From Bacteroidaceae bacterium (GTDB lineage: Bacteria; Bacteroidota; Bacteroidia; Bacteroidales; Bacteroidaceae), in assembly GCA_017442855.1 (NCBI GenBank), contig JAFSPM010000037.1, positions 1 through 64,000 of the forward strand: a stretch of 64,000 nucleotides of DNA, in the 5' to 3' direction. The position numbers and the translations under genes were made by a program. This document shows, in pieces, positions 43,849-52,369 of this stretch (its first letter is position 1; the number at the start of each line of letters is the position of its first letter). The notes beneath the pieces were generated by a model that did no database searches, was not told the DNA's origin, and was given only the letters and a program-made list of their open reading frames with translations.

Positions 43849-44889
43849 ATGGCAAAAGAAGAAATGAATTTCGACAAGCCTGCGCCATCAGCCGAGAAGC
43901 TGAAAGCCTTGCAGGCAGCGATGTCTAAGATTGAGAAAGATTTTGGAAAAGGCTCTATTATGAAATTGGGCGATGACCACGTCGAGCAAGTAGAAGTGAT
44001 TCCTACTGGCTCTATCGGTTTGAACGCCGCATTGGGCGTGGGTGGTTATCCTCGTGGTAGAATCATTGAAATCTATGGTCCGGAATCATCAGGTAAGACC
44101 ACCTTGGCTATTCATGCCATCGCCGAAGCGCAGAAACAAGGCGGTATTGCTGCTTTCATTGATGCAGAGCATGCTTTCGACCGTTTCTATGCTGCCAAGT
44201 TGGGCGTGGATGTGGATAACCTGCTGATTTCTCAGCCTGATAACGGTGAGCAGGCATTGGATATTGCCGAGCAGCTGATACGTTCGTCAGCCATCGATAT
44301 CATCATCATCGACTCAGTAGCAGCTTTGACCCCAAAGAAAGAGATTGAGGGTGAGATGGGCGATTCGGTGGTAGGCTTGCAAGCACGACTGATGAGTCAG
44401 GCATTGCGTAAACTTACGGCCACTGTGAGCAAGACACGCACCACCTGCATCTTCATCAACCAGTTGCGCGAGAAGATAGGCGTAATGTTTGGCAACCCAG
44501 AGACCACCACCGGTGGTAACGCCCTGAAGTTCTACGCCAGCATCCGCATCGACATCCGCAGTGCATCACCCATCAAGAACGGTGAAGAAGTAATTGGTCG
44601 CTCTACCCGCATCAAGATTGTGAAGAACAAGGTGGCTCCTCCATTCCGCAAGTGCGAGGTGGACATCATGTTTGGCGAAGGCATCAGCAAGTCGGGCGAG
44701 ATCATCGACCTGGGTGTGGAATATGGTGTCATCAAGAAGAGTGGCAGCTGGTTCAGCTATAACGATACCAAGCTGGGACAAGGCCGCGATGCTACCAAGC
44801 AGGTGATAGCTGACAATCCCGAATTGGCGGAAGAGCTGGATGCCAAGATTGCAGAAGCAATGCAAGGTGCCCCTATGGCAGAAGATTGA
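43849..44889 (+). CDS. recA: Recombinase RecA
   Basis: A 346-residue RecA. Walker [10 protein letters not shown] at about 75-83, the ATP-binding IDAEHAFD (the usual form is DAEHALD), Walker [13 protein letters not shown], loop L2 region [28 protein letters not shown], and a short acidic C-terminus. It forms filaments on single-stranded DNA for recombination and damage response. Complete; no intein. Followed by a strong terminator at 44911. Confidence 0.98.
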   Translation: MAKEEMNFDKPAPSAEKLKALQAAMSKIEKDFGKGSIMKLGDDHVEQVEVIPTGSIGLNAALGVGGYPRGRIIEIYGPESSGKTTLAIHAIAEAQKQGGIAAFIDAEHAFDRFYAAKLGVDVDNLLISQPDNGEQALDIAEQLIRSSAIDIIIIDSVAALTPKKEIEGEMGDSVVGLQARLMSQALRKLTATVSKTRTTCIFINQLREKIGVMFGNPETTTGGNALKFYASIRIDIRSASPIKNGEEVIGRSTRIKIVKNKVAPPFRKCEVDIMFGEGISKSGEIIDLGVEYGVIKKSGSWFSYNDTKLGQGRDATKQVIADNPELAEELDAKIAEAMQGAPMAED

Positions 44890-44910
44890 TGCTGTCCAGG
44901 CTTTTAAACT

Positions 44911-44948
44911 ATGTAGGAGGAGAACTGCGGTTCCCCTCCTACATTTTT
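44911..44948 (+). terminator. recA terminator
   Basis: Long stem ATGTAGGAGG-a-GAAC / GTTC-c-CCTCCTACAT around a TGCG loop, followed by TTTT. It lies directly before the end of the convergent Fic gene. Confidence 0.9.
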
Positions 44949-45828
44949 AGTATTTGATATTAAAATAGTCCAGCATTTTCTTGTACTGGTCTTGGCCTGT
45001 AAAGCAAGTATCCGTTAAATAACCATTGATATGTCCCCAGTTTTGGAGGCCCCGATAGTAGAACAATTGTAACTCCTCTGTAATGATAAACGGGACAATA
45101 CCATTCTGCAAACATTGCCAGAACAACAACAAGCGTCCTATTCTACCATTGCCATCCTGGAAAGGATGTATCCGCTCAAATTGCACATGAAAATCTATAA
45201 TATCCTCTAAGGTTATAGACTGAATGGCGTTGTAGCTCATAAGCAATTCTTTCATGTGTTGATGCACCTCCTCTGGCTTTGAAGTATCCTTACCCCCCAC
45301 TTCATTGGCCAGCTTCTTATAATCTCCTACAGCAAACCACTCCTTCTGGCTGTCAGAAGTGTTGGTCTTCAGCAACTCATGCAAATGCTTTATATGCGTT
45401 TCTGTAATCTTGTCAGTAGCATGATCAATTACATAGTCGATGCATCTGAAATGGTTGACCGTTTCCATGATGTCGTCTATTCTCACGCTCTCCGCTGAAA
45501 TGCCTATGGTGTTGGTTTCAAAGATATAACGCGTCTGGTCTTTCGTCAGGCGACAACCTTCTATATGGTTGGAGTTATAGGTTAGATCTATCTGCGTACG
45601 ATGATAAATACCCCCCTTCATTCCTGCCTCTTTCTCCTCACGGAGGCGTTTCAACAAAGGAGAAATCCGCCCTTTTCTTTTATGTGGCAACAAAGCATCA
45701 GCTGGGATATTCCATGTCTTTCCTGTCAGGAATGCCCCCTCTATCTGCCCAGATGCACAGTAGTTACGTGCCGTACGTTCACTAATGCCATACTTCTCAG
45801 CAAACCTTATAACTGAAATATAATCCAT
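44947..45828 (-). CDS. Fic-family AMP-transferase with N-terminal HTH
   Basis: A 293-residue Fic protein. Residues 1-50 resemble a small DNA-binding (excisionase/MerR-like) domain: YGISERTARNYCASGQIEGAF, KTWNIPADA. The inhibitory helix motif S-x-x-x-E-G is at 86-91 (SNHIEG), ahead of the Fic core, so it is a class II, self-inhibited type. The catalytic motif HPFQDGNGRIGR is at 221-232. It should transfer AMP to a hydroxyl of some target protein. A 16-bp palindrome over its promoter, together with the HTH, suggests self-regulation. Confidence 0.9.
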   Translation of the reverse strand: MDYISVIRFAEKYGISERTARNYCASGQIEGAFLTGKTWNIPADALLPHKRKGRISPLLKRLREEKEAGMKGGIYHRTQIDLTYNSNHIEGCRLTKDQTRYIFETNTIGISAESVRIDDIMETVNHFRCIDYVIDHATDKITETHIKHLHELLKTNTSDSQKEWFAVGDYKKLANEVGGKDTSKPEEVHQHMKELLMSYNAIQSITLEDIIDFHVQFERIHPFQDGNGRIGRLLLFWQCLQNGIVPFIITEELQLFYYRGLQNWGHINGYLTDTCFTGQDQYKKMLDYFNIKY

Positions 45829-45859
45829 ACTTTCGGCAAGTTTTGTATCAATTCTGCTG

Positions 45860-45867
45860 TAAAGATA
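45860..45867 (-). promoter_or_regulatory. Probable -7 box of the Fic gene
   Basis: Minus strand TATCTTTA followed by C, the TAnnTTTAC variant, 31 bp upstream of the start codon. Confidence 0.5.
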
Positions 45868-46125
45868 CTAATTTTTGCCGATATCGGCAAGAAAATTCAA
45901 CTTTTTCCACAATGACTTTATCCTTGAAGACACCCCCTCAATATCTTCATGGTTAATTTCTTCTTGAGTGACTTCCATCATAAAATCTTCGCCTTCAATT
46001 GGATTGTCATTAAGTCGTTCATTGCTATGAATGATTTTAGCTTATAATTCTATTTATCGCCTGGAAGATACAACATTTCCTTGTATCCGCAAACATTTGC
46101 TGGCCCTTTCTTTTTACCTTCAAGA
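45868..46125 (-). pseudogene. Decayed ORF pieces upstream of the Fic gene
   Basis: Two pieces on the minus strand: 46125-46050 reads KKKGPANVCGYKEMLYLPGD then a stop. After a break, codons leading into MMEVTQEEINHEDIEG... run from about 46043 to a stop at 45868 (37 codons from the Met at 45981). The first piece vaguely resembles the GGPWGYEEFL segment of plasmid pRiA4b Orf3-like proteins. It looks like a broken gene that once ended inside the present Fic promoter. Weak evidence. Confidence 0.35.
45875..45890. promoter_or_regulatory. 16-bp palindromic operator of the Fic gene
   Basis: TTGCCGATATCGGCAA, perfect. The half-site TCGGCAAG is found again at 45833-45840, so three half-sites bracket the -7 box. 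Good candidate for binding by the Fic protein's own N-terminal HTH. Confidence 0.7.
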
Positions 46126-46156
46126 AAACAGGCAGAGCGTGATGCTCTGCCTGTTT
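46126..46156. terminator. Strong 13-bp hairpin terminator
   Basis: AAACAGGCAGAGC / GCTCTGCCTGTTT with a GTGAT loop. Works in either direction; on the minus strand it follows the 36-codon stub ending at 46201. Confidence 0.8.
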
Positions 46157-46200
46157 CTATGAAAAAGACTATTACTAACCACTACTATTAAAAGAATGCT

Positions 46201-46311
46201 TTACTTCGCCATCAGCTCTTTGGCGTAAGCCACAGCCTCATCATTCGACAATGAATAGCTGTCAAACTGGAAGATGTTGTTGCTGACGAAACCGCTGAAA
46301 TCATGAAACAT
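46201..46311 (-). pseudogene. C-terminal stub of an unidentified gene
   Basis: 36 codons, ATG at 46311 to TAA at 46201 (MFHDFSGFVSNNIFQFDSYS, then LSNDEAVAYAKELMAK). The composition is that of a folded protein's end and the strong terminator follows 45 bp later, so this is probably the surviving tail of a larger gene replaced by the DUF4249 locus. A genuine small protein cannot be excluded. Confidence 0.4.
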
Positions 46312-46336
46312 TGCATGACGTTAACATAGTTTAACC

Positions 46337-47488
46337 TTAGTCGTATGGAATAAAGATGCATTGGGAGGAGAGGCTTCCGAAGATGCCCCAGCCGTTCTTC
46401 ACGTTACTATATATCTGCACAGGTTCAGAGAAGGCATCGTTCTCCGTTACACGATATAGCTCTACTGATTTCAGATATCGATATAACTCTGGCGAGATGG
46501 CTTGTAGCTCCACCATTACACGAGGTGCGATTATCTCACTGTTTTCTTGTAACTCTGTAACGGCAGTATAAGACCCATCAGCATTAACTTTAACGCCAAG
46601 ACTATAGGAAGTAGATAGCGTGGGCGGTTTCGGGCTATCCAGCGTTAAAGTATAATCATTACCTTTCATCAGTGAATTATCGAACACATTGCTGAAATAG
46701 GCTGGCCAACCCCCGAAGTTCTTGCTCAAACGAGCGTCCACGAACAATGCACTTTCAGAGAAAAAGATATCCTGCATTACATAATACGTGTAAGCAATTT
46801 TATCAGTGTCAAATATAAGAGGATTAAGGTTAAATTCATGTGTCCAACTCCGTTCTCCTCTAATACGTAGCCTATAGTAATTCTCGCTACCTGCATCTTT
46901 TATGTTGCAGGTGATACGCATAATCGTATCGGAGTAGGAGCTTAAGTTGTTTACCTCGTAATATGAATCATCATTCAGCACCGCATGCTTCAGTATCTCA
47001 ATGCTGGGCTTGGCTGGTACCGTTGTCTCAGCACTTGCCTCATGTGACTCATAATTCGCTCTCACCATAATGTGGTCATTTACTTGCGGGCGAAAATCAC
47101 ATACATAGCCCATGCTGTCTGCGGCTAATGTCAGGTTGTATGTCTGGCTGTTATTCACCACCGCTGTCACTTCCGCATTGAATATGCCTGCATTCTTATA
47201 ATAGTATGTATCGCGGTAATCACTCAAATAATCGTTGACGGAGTACATGGCATGTTGATAGTCGACGTATTGGAAGACAGGCTGTTTCCCTATAGAATAT
47301 GCATGGTTCAAGAACACCCTCAGCGGTTCGCCCTCTACGGCTACGGAATTGATAACGATATCAGCTGCCGCTTGTTCTGAAGGACTTTCAAATTCCACCT
47401 CCTTCTCACATGCGAAGAAAGCCAAGAGACAAATAGGCAAGAAGCCTTTTGCGCAATGCTGTAATATTGTATATATTCTTACTTTCAT
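46337..47488 (-). CDS. DUF4249 lipoprotein, partner of the TonB receptor
   Basis: A 383-residue protein with an SPII signal (LLAFFAC near 21-27, then EKEVEFES). The mature part is a beta-rich DUF4249 domain (IVINSVAVEGEPLRVFLNHA, AETTVPAKPSIEIL). DUF4249 lipoproteins are regularly encoded next to TonB receptors in Bacteroidetes and may act as surface caps or binding partners, as SusD does. It starts 5 bp after the receptor's stop codon, so the two are one operon. Confidence 0.85.
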   Translation of the reverse strand: MKVRIYTILQHCAKGFLPICLLAFFACEKEVEFESPSEQAAADIVINSVAVEGEPLRVFLNHAYSIGKQPVFQYVDYQHAMYSVNDYLSDYRDTYYYKNAGIFNAEVTAVVNNSQTYNLTLAADSMGYVCDFRPQVNDHIMVRANYESHEASAETTVPAKPSIEILKHAVLNDDSYYEVNNLSSYSDTIMRITCNIKDAGSENYYRLRIRGERSWTHEFNLNPLIFDTDKIAYTYYVMQDIFFSESALFVDARLSKNFGGWPAYFSNVFDNSLMKGNDYTLTLDSPKPPTLSTSYSLGVKVNADGSYTAVTELQENSEIIAPRVMVELQAISPELYRYLKSVELYRVTENDAFSEPVQIYSNVKNGWGIFGSLSSQCIFIPYD

Positions 47489-47493
47489 AAATG

Positions 47494-49920
47494 TCAGAGT
47501 TTAAGGGTTAGACTGATGGAGGGCATAATGGGGAAGAGGCATACGCCCTTTAATGCCGCACGGTTATTGGTATATCCCCAATATACAGACGACAGGTTCT
47601 GTCTGTTATATACATTGTAGATGCCAATGTCGCAAATCATCTCGCCGATGCCTATGCTGCCGTGATGACTTAGATTGATGTCCAGACGGTGCACAGCCGG
47701 CAGTGTATAACTATTACGATCACGATAAGTTTCCATACGCACGATATCTTCTATATATGAGCCTTCGTAATAAGTATGGGTATCATATTTGTAGTTGGGA
47801 TTCTGCGTGTAATCATAATTACGCATACCCTGTGACCATTCGGGTTGGAAATTGTTGAACTCATCCAGCATGCCACCCGTTGAGATGGTAGTAGCGATAT
47901 TGGCTCGCCTGCCACTTTGGTAAGTCCATGATGCTGAGAAATCCCAGTTCTTGCTCAAGCGTTGGGTGATGTTGATATTGAAGTTATGCCTTCGGTCGCC
48001 AGCAGCATAAAACTCCAATCCCCCGTTCAGCATCATCCCCTCACGGTTGAAGGTTCGTAATGACTTTGACCAAGTATAACTGATTTGTCCACGTGTCTTT
48101 CCTGTTGTCTTCTGTGCCAGAAACTCCACACCATAAGCCCTGCCCTCACCTTGGGTTACCAAATTATTCCAATCCTTGGCAGTGGCAGAAGAAACGCCCT
48201 CACGATAATCCACCACATTGTCCAGCCACTTGTAATAGCCTTCCAGTGAGAGATGGATACCGTTATCAAAGTCCTTTGTCCAGCCTACAGACACCTGGTC
48301 GGATATGCCGGGCTTCATCTCCTTGGTTAAGGGCATCCACACCTCCGAAGGAGTAATCAGACTGGCACTGGTGAGCATGAAAACACCTTGTGACATACGT
48401 GCGTAGGAGCCCTTTATCGCCAGTCCTTTGGCAATCATCAATCTTATAGAGGCACGAGGCTCCACTTGAAGATGTGTCTGGTTGTCGGCATGATAACCTT
48501 GTAGGCGTATGCCTACATTCATCTTCAGCCAGTCGTTGAGGGTCATATCATCCCCAATATATGCCCCCATGCTGGTCAGCGTACCTTTACCGCTCACTGT
48601 GTTCTGCATGCCACCTGCGGTAAAGGTAAAGTCCTCATCATGCAAAACCATCTTGCTGCCCGGTTCCTCATTATCCTTAATCAACTTGCCAAGGTTAGAG
48701 AATTCAGTGATTATGCGTGGGGAAATGTCCTGCACGTAGAGGCTCACACCACCTTTCACCTCATGTTTGTCAGGCAGGTTGTATGTGAGACCAAGATGCA
48801 TGGCGACATCATTTACCTTAGACATGTAACGTGTCACATTGCTGCCCTTTTCCTGCGACAGCACCTTCTCTTGCTGAAGATATTTGTCTGAAACCGATTT
48901 CGTCTCTGTAGTGCTTCTCTCATACGCCAACTCATAGTCATATCCGCTATAGCTGACAGAGGCGTTAAGACTTAATGAAGCCGTCAGTTGGTGGTCGTAT
49001 GTAAGTCCTCCCAATAGATTGTTCCAATGGTTGGTTCGCTGACTCACATCTGTCCTGTCAATATAACCTTGCCCTATGACATCATATCTGCCCGTATATC
49101 TGTCAACTCCATATTGGTCGAAGGAAAAATGCTGTGTGGTTTCATTGGGTGTGGCATTGTTGTCATCGTGCCCATAGTAGAACATGGCATTGAGTTTGGC
49201 TTTCTCGTTGAAATGGTGCGTCAGCTTGGCATTGATGTCATAATACTTCATGTGGCTGAACTCGTTCATCTGCCCCGGGTTGTCATACACCACCTCTTCC
49301 AACAACGGACGAACAATGGCATTGAAGTAACTCACACGCGCACCTATATTAAATGAGGTATGATTTTTCCATAATGGGCCTTCTACCTGCACACGCGATG
49401 CCAGCATTCCAGCCGTTATAGAAGCATGATATTGCTGCATGTCTCCTTCACGTAAACTGATATCAACCACACTTGACAAACGGCTACCGAAACGCGAGGG
49501 GAAAGCGCCCTTGTACAATACCACATCGTCCAACAAGTCGGCATTGATGGCTGAGGTGAAACCTTGCAGATGTTCAGGATTGTAAAGCGTGATGTCATCG
49601 AGCATAAAGAGGTTTTGGTCGTAGTCGCCTCCTCGCACAAAGATACCTGCACGTCCCTCGCCACTAGATTGCACTCCAGGCAAGCGTTGCAGAGACTTGA
49701 GTACATCCACTTCTCCGAGCAGCATGGGCATCTTCTTGATTTGGTCTATTGACAGCGAGTTGGCACTCATCTGAGAGCTGAGGGCACCAAAGTTATGGCG
49801 TTTGGCTGTCACCTTTACCTCCTGCAATTCATATTCCTTCTGCACATCCTGGGCACATAGTGGCTGACTTACTCCTACAAGCAGTCCCATCAGCATATAA
49901 AAGCATTCTCTAAGTCTCAT
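47494..49920 (-). CDS. TonB-dependent receptor (DUF4249-linked)
   Basis: An 808-residue outer-membrane receptor. Signal peptide 1-23, a TonB box-like EYELQEVKVTAKRH, a plug domain (LGEVDVLKSLQRLPGVQSSGEGRAGIFVRGG, about 65-100; PSRFGSRLSSVVDISLREG near 140) and the barrel to the end (SLTLKL). The N-terminal carboxypeptidase-like domain that many such receptors carry is absent. Ligand unknown. First gene of the pair with DUF4249; promoter about 130 bp upstream. Confidence 0.88.
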   Translation of the reverse strand: MRLRECFYMLMGLLVGVSQPLCAQDVQKEYELQEVKVTAKRHNFGALSSQMSANSLSIDQIKKMPMLLGEVDVLKSLQRLPGVQSSGEGRAGIFVRGGDYDQNLFMLDDITLYNPEHLQGFTSAINADLLDDVVLYKGAFPSRFGSRLSSVVDISLREGDMQQYHASITAGMLASRVQVEGPLWKNHTSFNIGARVSYFNAIVRPLLEEVVYDNPGQMNEFSHMKYYDINAKLTHHFNEKAKLNAMFYYGHDDNNATPNETTQHFSFDQYGVDRYTGRYDVIGQGYIDRTDVSQRTNHWNNLLGGLTYDHQLTASLSLNASVSYSGYDYELAYERSTTETKSVSDKYLQQEKVLSQEKGSNVTRYMSKVNDVAMHLGLTYNLPDKHEVKGGVSLYVQDISPRIITEFSNLGKLIKDNEEPGSKMVLHDEDFTFTAGGMQNTVSGKGTLTSMGAYIGDDMTLNDWLKMNVGIRLQGYHADNQTHLQVEPRASIRLMIAKGLAIKGSYARMSQGVFMLTSASLITPSEVWMPLTKEMKPGISDQVSVGWTKDFDNGIHLSLEGYYKWLDNVVDYREGVSSATAKDWNNLVTQGEGRAYGVEFLAQKTTGKTRGQISYTWSKSLRTFNREGMMLNGGLEFYAAGDRRHNFNINITQRLSKNWDFSASWTYQSGRRANIATTISTGGMLDEFNNFQPEWSQGMRNYDYTQNPNYKYDTHTYYEGSYIEDIVRMETYRDRNSYTLPAVHRLDINLSHHGSIGIGEMICDIGIYNVYNRQNLSSVYWGYTNNRAALKGVCLFPIMPSISLTLKL

Positions 49921-50048
49921 ATACCTGTTATGTTTTTTTTGGTTTATTTGAATTTAGCGGGCAACAGAAGGGATCCAGAAAAGAAGAAAGATACTTCAAC
50001 TTTCTGGCTTAGAAGTCATCCATTCCTTTAATACAAATCATAATACAA

Positions 50049-50056
50049 CAAAATTA
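50049..50056 (-). promoter_or_regulatory. -7 box of the TonB receptor-DUF4249 operon
   Basis: Minus strand TAATTTTG, matching TAnnTTTG, 128 bp upstream of the receptor start, giving a leader of about 120 bases with a CCAGAAA/TTTCTGG hairpin. Confidence 0.5.
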
Positions 50057-50097
50057 AAAACATCGTTGCAAATAAAAGGATTGTTGGTCACTAACTA

Positions 50098-50116
50098 TTT
50101 AACAAGGTGTGTTAAA
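50098..50116. promoter_or_regulatory. 19-bp palindrome upstream of the receptor promoter
   Basis: TTTAACA-AGGTG-TGTTAAA, perfect 7-bp arms, 41 bp upstream of the -7 box. A possible regulator site. Confidence 0.45.
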
Positions 50117-50171
50117 AAATTAAACAAAGAATAGATGGAGCATATTTCTACGTTTATTTAGCAATAAAGGC

Positions 50172-51908
50172 TTACAAGGAATGAATAAACTGATCCCAAT
50201 CTGATGGATTCTTCGACTGAAGAAGAATACGCTGTGACAGTCTGCGGCGTATATTAGCCACACCACCTGAAGTTAGATTCAGCAAAGCAGCTATCTCAGA
50301 AGGCGACAATTGGTATTTTAACAATAAGCATGTCCTGTATTCTGATTTGTTTAATCGCGCTATAGCTTGCAACCTATTTAAAAAATCTGGATAGATGATG
50401 TTTACGTATGATTCTATGCCTTTCCATTCTTCTTCACGAATCTCCTCAAGTACTTTTGCTCGTTCTCGCAGAGATTTACGTAGTTGAGAGGTTTGCATCC
50501 TAAGATTTGCATCTTCTCTTAGATGAAGTTTCATTCCTAGATTCTCATTCTCGCTCTCAAGAATTCCTATGATAGCTTCCTTCTGAATGTCAGTGGTGCC
50601 ACTCAAACGCATTTGTTCCAATTCTTGTTCAAGAGAAGCGATCTTTCTATTGTTCTCAGCCAACATATCTGCGCTTTCACGATACACTTTATCCTGTACA
50701 TACTTTAGTCGCTCTATGTATAGTTCTGCCCTGATTCGTCGGTTTTTGTATAGTAAAACTAAAAATGTGCATATGATAATCACCACCAGGGCAAGAATGG
50801 TAAGCAATAATAAAAAAACATGTGCACGATTATTCTTTATTTCAAGCTCATGGTTTTCTTTTTCTCGTATCTGATAGTTATATAAAGCATTCGCCTGTGC
50901 TATGCTTTCAGTTGCAGTGATACCATTTATCGAATCTTGCAGGTGTTTATATTGATTAGTGTAATACAAACCCTTTTTAGAATCTTTCCAAATCATTTGA
51001 GCAATATTGGCAAGATTATAGTAGGAATCACGCTTTGCATAAATAGTTCCGTTGTTGATTAGAGTTTGATAACAAATTGTCGCAGAGTCATACTGTCCCA
51101 GTTTGTAGTATATATCCCCTGCAATAGACAAAACGCTACTCAAGTTATTACGATTTAGGCGTTTCAATGACGGCTGAATATACTCTTTAGCCTTTTGCAA
51201 ATCATCTAATCTTATATACAAACTAGCCATTTGGGACGTTATACGATTGTCCATTTGCTCATTATTAATAATCAAGGCCAACTCATGAGCTTGGTTTAAC
51301 AAAAACAAAGTACTATCTGGTTTATCCAACCCTCTATAAGCAAATCCCATATCACGGAGATTATATATCATACTAACGGTATCTTTTTGAATGATATTAG
51401 ATTGATAGGCATTTTTATATGAAAGGTAAGCTTCTCGATATAATTTCTGTAATATAAACAATTGCCCCATCTGTGCATACACCTTGCTTTTTACTTTTAG
51501 GTTCTCGTCACCAGGCATGGCATCAAGGGCTTTCTGGTAATACTCTAAGGCACGGGGCGCATCGCCCAAGTCACGATAGGTGCTACCGGCATAGTAGTAA
51601 GCCTCGCCAAGATAAGTTGGGTCGCCACCATGTTCGTAATAATCAACAAGCGAAAGGATAAGGCTGTCGGAGGTATGGTTGATATATGCCTTGTCGTTGG
51701 CCTTGATGGTAAGCAGCTTATATCGCATCTGTACATATTCTGGTGCTTGTTGCATGTCGTCACTTATAGATTTCAACAACGCCACAGCACTGTCGGGCTG
51801 TGCCACACACAAGCTATCAGCCTCTTGTATCACAAGTGGATATTGGTAGTGACGTTGGCAACCAAAAGGCAACAACAGCAGAATAAGATATAACAATGCT
51901 TTCTTCAT
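50172..51908 (-). CDS. TPR membrane regulator with LuxR-like HTH
   Basis: A 578-residue protein with a lipoprotein-like N-terminus (LLPFGC near 17). About 300 residues of TPR repeats (AYYYAGSTYRDLGDAPRALEYYQKALDA is a classic unit) are followed by one membrane helix (VFLLLLTILALVVIIICTFL, about 365-390), a coiled coil (about 395-480) and a C-terminal helix-turn-helix (LSPSEIAALLNLTSGGVANIRRRLSQRI, about 530-560). It can link an envelope signal directly to DNA. The nearest target on the same strand is the TonB receptor-DUF4249 operon, 250 bp downstream. Confidence 0.85.
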   Translation of the reverse strand: MKKALLYLILLLLPFGCQRHYQYPLVIQEADSLCVAQPDSAVALLKSISDDMQQAPEYVQMRYKLLTIKANDKAYINHTSDSLILSLVDYYEHGGDPTYLGEAYYYAGSTYRDLGDAPRALEYYQKALDAMPGDENLKVKSKVYAQMGQLFILQKLYREAYLSYKNAYQSNIIQKDTVSMIYNLRDMGFAYRGLDKPDSTLFLLNQAHELALIINNEQMDNRITSQMASLYIRLDDLQKAKEYIQPSLKRLNRNNLSSVLSIAGDIYYKLGQYDSATICYQTLINNGTIYAKRDSYYNLANIAQMIWKDSKKGLYYTNQYKHLQDSINGITATESIAQANALYNYQIREKENHELEIKNNRAHVFLLLLTILALVVIIICTFLVLLYKNRRIRAELYIERLKYVQDKVYRESADMLAENNRKIASLEQELEQMRLSGTTDIQKEAIIGILESENENLGMKLHLREDANLRMQTSQLRKSLRERAKVLEEIREEEWKGIESYVNIIYPDFLNRLQAIARLNKSEYRTCLLLKYQLSPSEIAALLNLTSGGVANIRRRLSQRILLQSKNPSDWDQFIHSL

Positions 51909-51929
51909 GGCATATTATTAACACTGCTG

Positions 51930-51937
51930 CAAATATA
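51930..51937 (-). promoter_or_regulatory. -7 box of the TPR-LuxR regulator
   Basis: Minus strand TATATTTG, matching TAnnTTTG, 21 bp upstream of the start codon. Confidence 0.55.
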
Positions 51938-52088
51938 GTCTGTTCTTTGTATAATTGCAATGTAATAGAGAGATAAATTTTTCTGTTCTACTGTTCGTTG
52001 TTCGGATTTTGCAATATATATGACCTTAAACAAGCTTCTTAAATAAACGCCATTTTTTAATTCCTCGTGAGGGATTAAAAAAAGTACT

Positions 52089-52172
52089 TGCACAGACTTG
52101 CACATCGTGTAACCGTAGAAGAGGCATATCGCATCATTTGCGAAGACATCAAAGCAATCTACGACGAGAAAT
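52089..52172 (+). pseudogene. Short ORF tail
   Basis: Plus-strand codons ending LAHRVTVEEAYRIICEDIKA-IYDEK before a TGA at 52170-52172. No start codon fits; it resembles the end of a small Bacteroidetes protein and is probably a relic. The rest of 51940-52230 shows nothing else. Confidence 0.3.
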
Positions 52173-52230
52173 GATTCCATAAGACGCTTGTCATGTTCAA
52201 AACATGAAATAGTGGAGCACAGCGTTAAAG

Positions 52231-52337
52231 TGGTTGTAGCCAACTGCTTTGCAACCAGTACACTAACAAATAACCCCGCCGAGTGGCGGGGTTATTTATT
52301 GGTTGTAGCCAACAGCTTTGCGACCAGTGCACTTACT
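52231..52337 (-). repeat. Two degenerate copies of the downstream gene's 3' tail
   Basis: The tail of the 52370 gene (codons SKRAGRKAVDYNH) is repeated at about 52300-52337, where it still reads SKCTGRKAVGYNQ-stop, and again, more decayed, at 52231-52262. Each copy is followed (on the plus strand) by a CCCCGCC/GGCGGGG hairpin. Confidence 0.8.
52268..52297. terminator. GC-rich hairpin 1
   Basis: AAATAACCCCGCC-GAGT-GGCGGGGTTATTT, perfect 13-bp stem. Part of the tail-hairpin repeat. Confidence 0.8.
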
Positions 52338-52365
52338 AAATACCCCGCCGAGTGGCGGGGTATTT
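52338..52365 (-). terminator. GC-rich hairpin 2, terminator of the DUF1080-hydrolase gene
   Basis: AAATACCCCGCC-GAGT-GGCGGGGTATTT, perfect 12-bp stem, directly after the stop codon (52370). Confidence 0.85.
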
Positions 52366-52369
52366 AGTT

